DNA of 64,000 bases from the NCBI GenBank assembly GCA_963754645.1, contig CAVWGP010000011.1, forward strand, positions 1,116,001 to 1,180,000. Direction: 5' to 3'. This stretch comes from CAVWGP01 sp963754645. GTDB lineage: Bacteria; Pseudomonadota; Alphaproteobacteria; Bin65. The position numbers were made by a program, and so were the translations under genes. This document shows, piece by piece, positions 63,383 to 64,000 of the stretch; the stretch's first letter is position 1; the number at the start of each line of letters is the position of its first letter. The notes under the pieces were generated by a model, which saw only the letters and a program-made list of their open reading frames with translations, had not been told where the DNA came from and searched no databases.

Positions 63383-63777
63383 GCTTGCCTCGCTTGATGC
63401 CAATCATGTTCCGTCACGTCGAAGACGACGCCGTGACAGTCTTTGAACTTGGTTTCGGCGTCGACGCCGGGATAGGCGGGGAGCTTCATGAAGAATTTCC
63501 CGCCGAGCGCCTCGATGCGTTGTTGGGCTTCGCCGATATTGTCGACGACGAAACCCATGTGATGCAGCCCGGCCCAATCCGGCCCGTTGATCTGGCCGCC
63601 CTTGCCGTCAGGAAAATGCAGCAGAGTCAGGTTCATCGTGCCGTCCGACAGCATGATGGCGTTGCCGATCGGGCTTTCGGCCCGGTGGACGCGCTGCATC
63701 TCGAACACGCCCTCGTAAAAGCGGGCGGCCTTTTCGAGATCGGGCACTTGCATCGCGATGTGGCGCAGCTTGGCCAT
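63379..63777 (-). CDS. VOC/glyoxalase-superfamily protein
   Basis: 132-aa protein with the paired beta-alpha-beta-beta-beta modules of the vicinal oxygen chelate fold. LRHIAMQVPDLEKAARFYEGVF opens module 1 and WAGLHHMGFVVDNIGEAQQRIEALGG opens module 2. The metal-site His residues are in HIAMQ and HHMGF, with a late Glu in TEHDW. The reaction is unknown; lyase, isomerase or dioxygenase are all possible. Coupled by ATGA to the DUF1989 gene. Confidence 0.85.
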   Translation of the reverse strand: MAKLRHIAMQVPDLEKAARFYEGVFEMQRVHRAESPIGNAIMLSDGTMNLTLLHFPDGKGGQINGPDWAGLHHMGFVVDNIGEAQQRIEALGGKFFMKLPAYPGVDAETKFKDCHGVVFDVTEHDWHQARQA

Positions 63778-63861
63778 CGTTGGCTCCTGTCGGGTCGGCT
63801 CCTACCGGTCGTGCCGCGCGAGCGTCCACCCGTCGGCGCCCGCTCGTCAAGGGCGCCGGTG

Positions 63862-64000
63862 TCAATCCAGCACTTGCGCGCCCGAGACATTCAGGCAAGC
63901 GCCGCTGATCGAGGCGGCGTGGGGCGAGGCGAGGAATGCGACCGTGGCCGCGATCTCGGCGGCCTCGGCATAGCGGTCGAGCGGAATGCGCGACTTCAGC
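63862..64000 (-). CDS. Short-chain dehydrogenase/reductase, C-terminal fragment (5' end outside window)
   Basis: The last 45 residues of an SDR enter from the right edge: RIPLDRYAEAAEIAATVAFLASPHAASISGACLNVSGAQVLD. This is the standard SDR C-terminus (R-x-PL-x-R-x-x-x-x-E-I-A, then FLAS, then the G-x-x-L-x-V-x-G substrate-side strand). The catalytic part is not visible. It is on the same strand as the VOC gene 85 nt downstream. Confidence 0.8.
   Translation of the reverse strand, partial: LKSRIPLDRYAEAAEIAATVAFLASPHAASISGACLNVSGAQVLD

Overview
The window is GC-rich DNA from an alphaproteobacterium, probably of the Hyphomicrobiales/Rhodospirillales type. Supporting signs are a SAM-II riboswitch (class described in alphaproteobacteria), a fixL-fixJ-receiver-fixK cascade in the Bradyrhizobium order, a urate hydroxylase of the PuuD type, a DUF992 protein, and many TRAP and ABC importers. 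No rRNA, tRNA, CRISPR array, insertion sequence or phage gene was recognised. Species cannot be named from the sequence alone.

Layout. 1-7.7 kb: purine catabolism (puuD, frameshifted guanine deaminase, xdhB, xdhA) with a class III alcohol dehydrogenase between puuD and guaD. 7.7-10.4 kb: a small P-loop kinase flanked by direct repeats, a zinc-ribbon protein and a 2-hydroxyacid dehydrogenase. 10.8-13.9 kb: tungstate importer tupBCA (tupA frameshifted in its signal peptide) with a convergent HTH/periplasmic-binding-like regulator. 14.3-18.2 kb: an LCAT-like lipoprotein, ExoD and three small genes, bracketed by a 200-bp duplication. 18.2-24.3 kb: amidase plus an amide/urea/branched-chain type ABC importer whose second permease and first ATPase are fused. 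24.6-32 kb: a deacetylase and a complete dipeptide-type ABC importer with an embedded SDR. 32-35 kb: a TRAP importer with the binding protein convergent to its permeases. 35.3-38.5 kb: DUF992, IlvD and a beta-hydroxyacid dehydrogenase.

38.8-48.2 kb: two paralogous multi-PAS sensor kinases flank a sulfonate/taurine-type ABC importer plus OsmC operon whose leader is a SAM-II riboswitch followed by a terminator. 48.2-57.8 kb: an orphan ABC binding protein, then an eight-gene minus-strand cluster (TRAP importer, three-subunit molybdenum hydroxylase, two-subunit Rieske dioxygenase) that looks like a catabolic unit for an aromatic or N-heteroaromatic acid. 58-61.5 kb: fixL, fixJ, a stand-alone receiver and a fixK-type regulator, with a near-identical 15-bp motif at matching distance upstream of the last two. 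61.6-64 kb: a tightly packed run of enolase-superfamily, DUF1989, VOC and SDR genes, the last cut by the window edge.

Scattered between operons are five copies of a 140-290 bp palindromic repeat with GTCATCCCGA/TCGGGATGAC ends, plus other hairpin repeats. The most informative findings are the SAM-II switch on an importer operon, the duplicated FixJ-type motif, the tandem FixL-like haem PAS domains, the molybdenum hydroxylase/Rieske/TRAP cluster, and two single-base frameshifts that could be real or sequencing errors.
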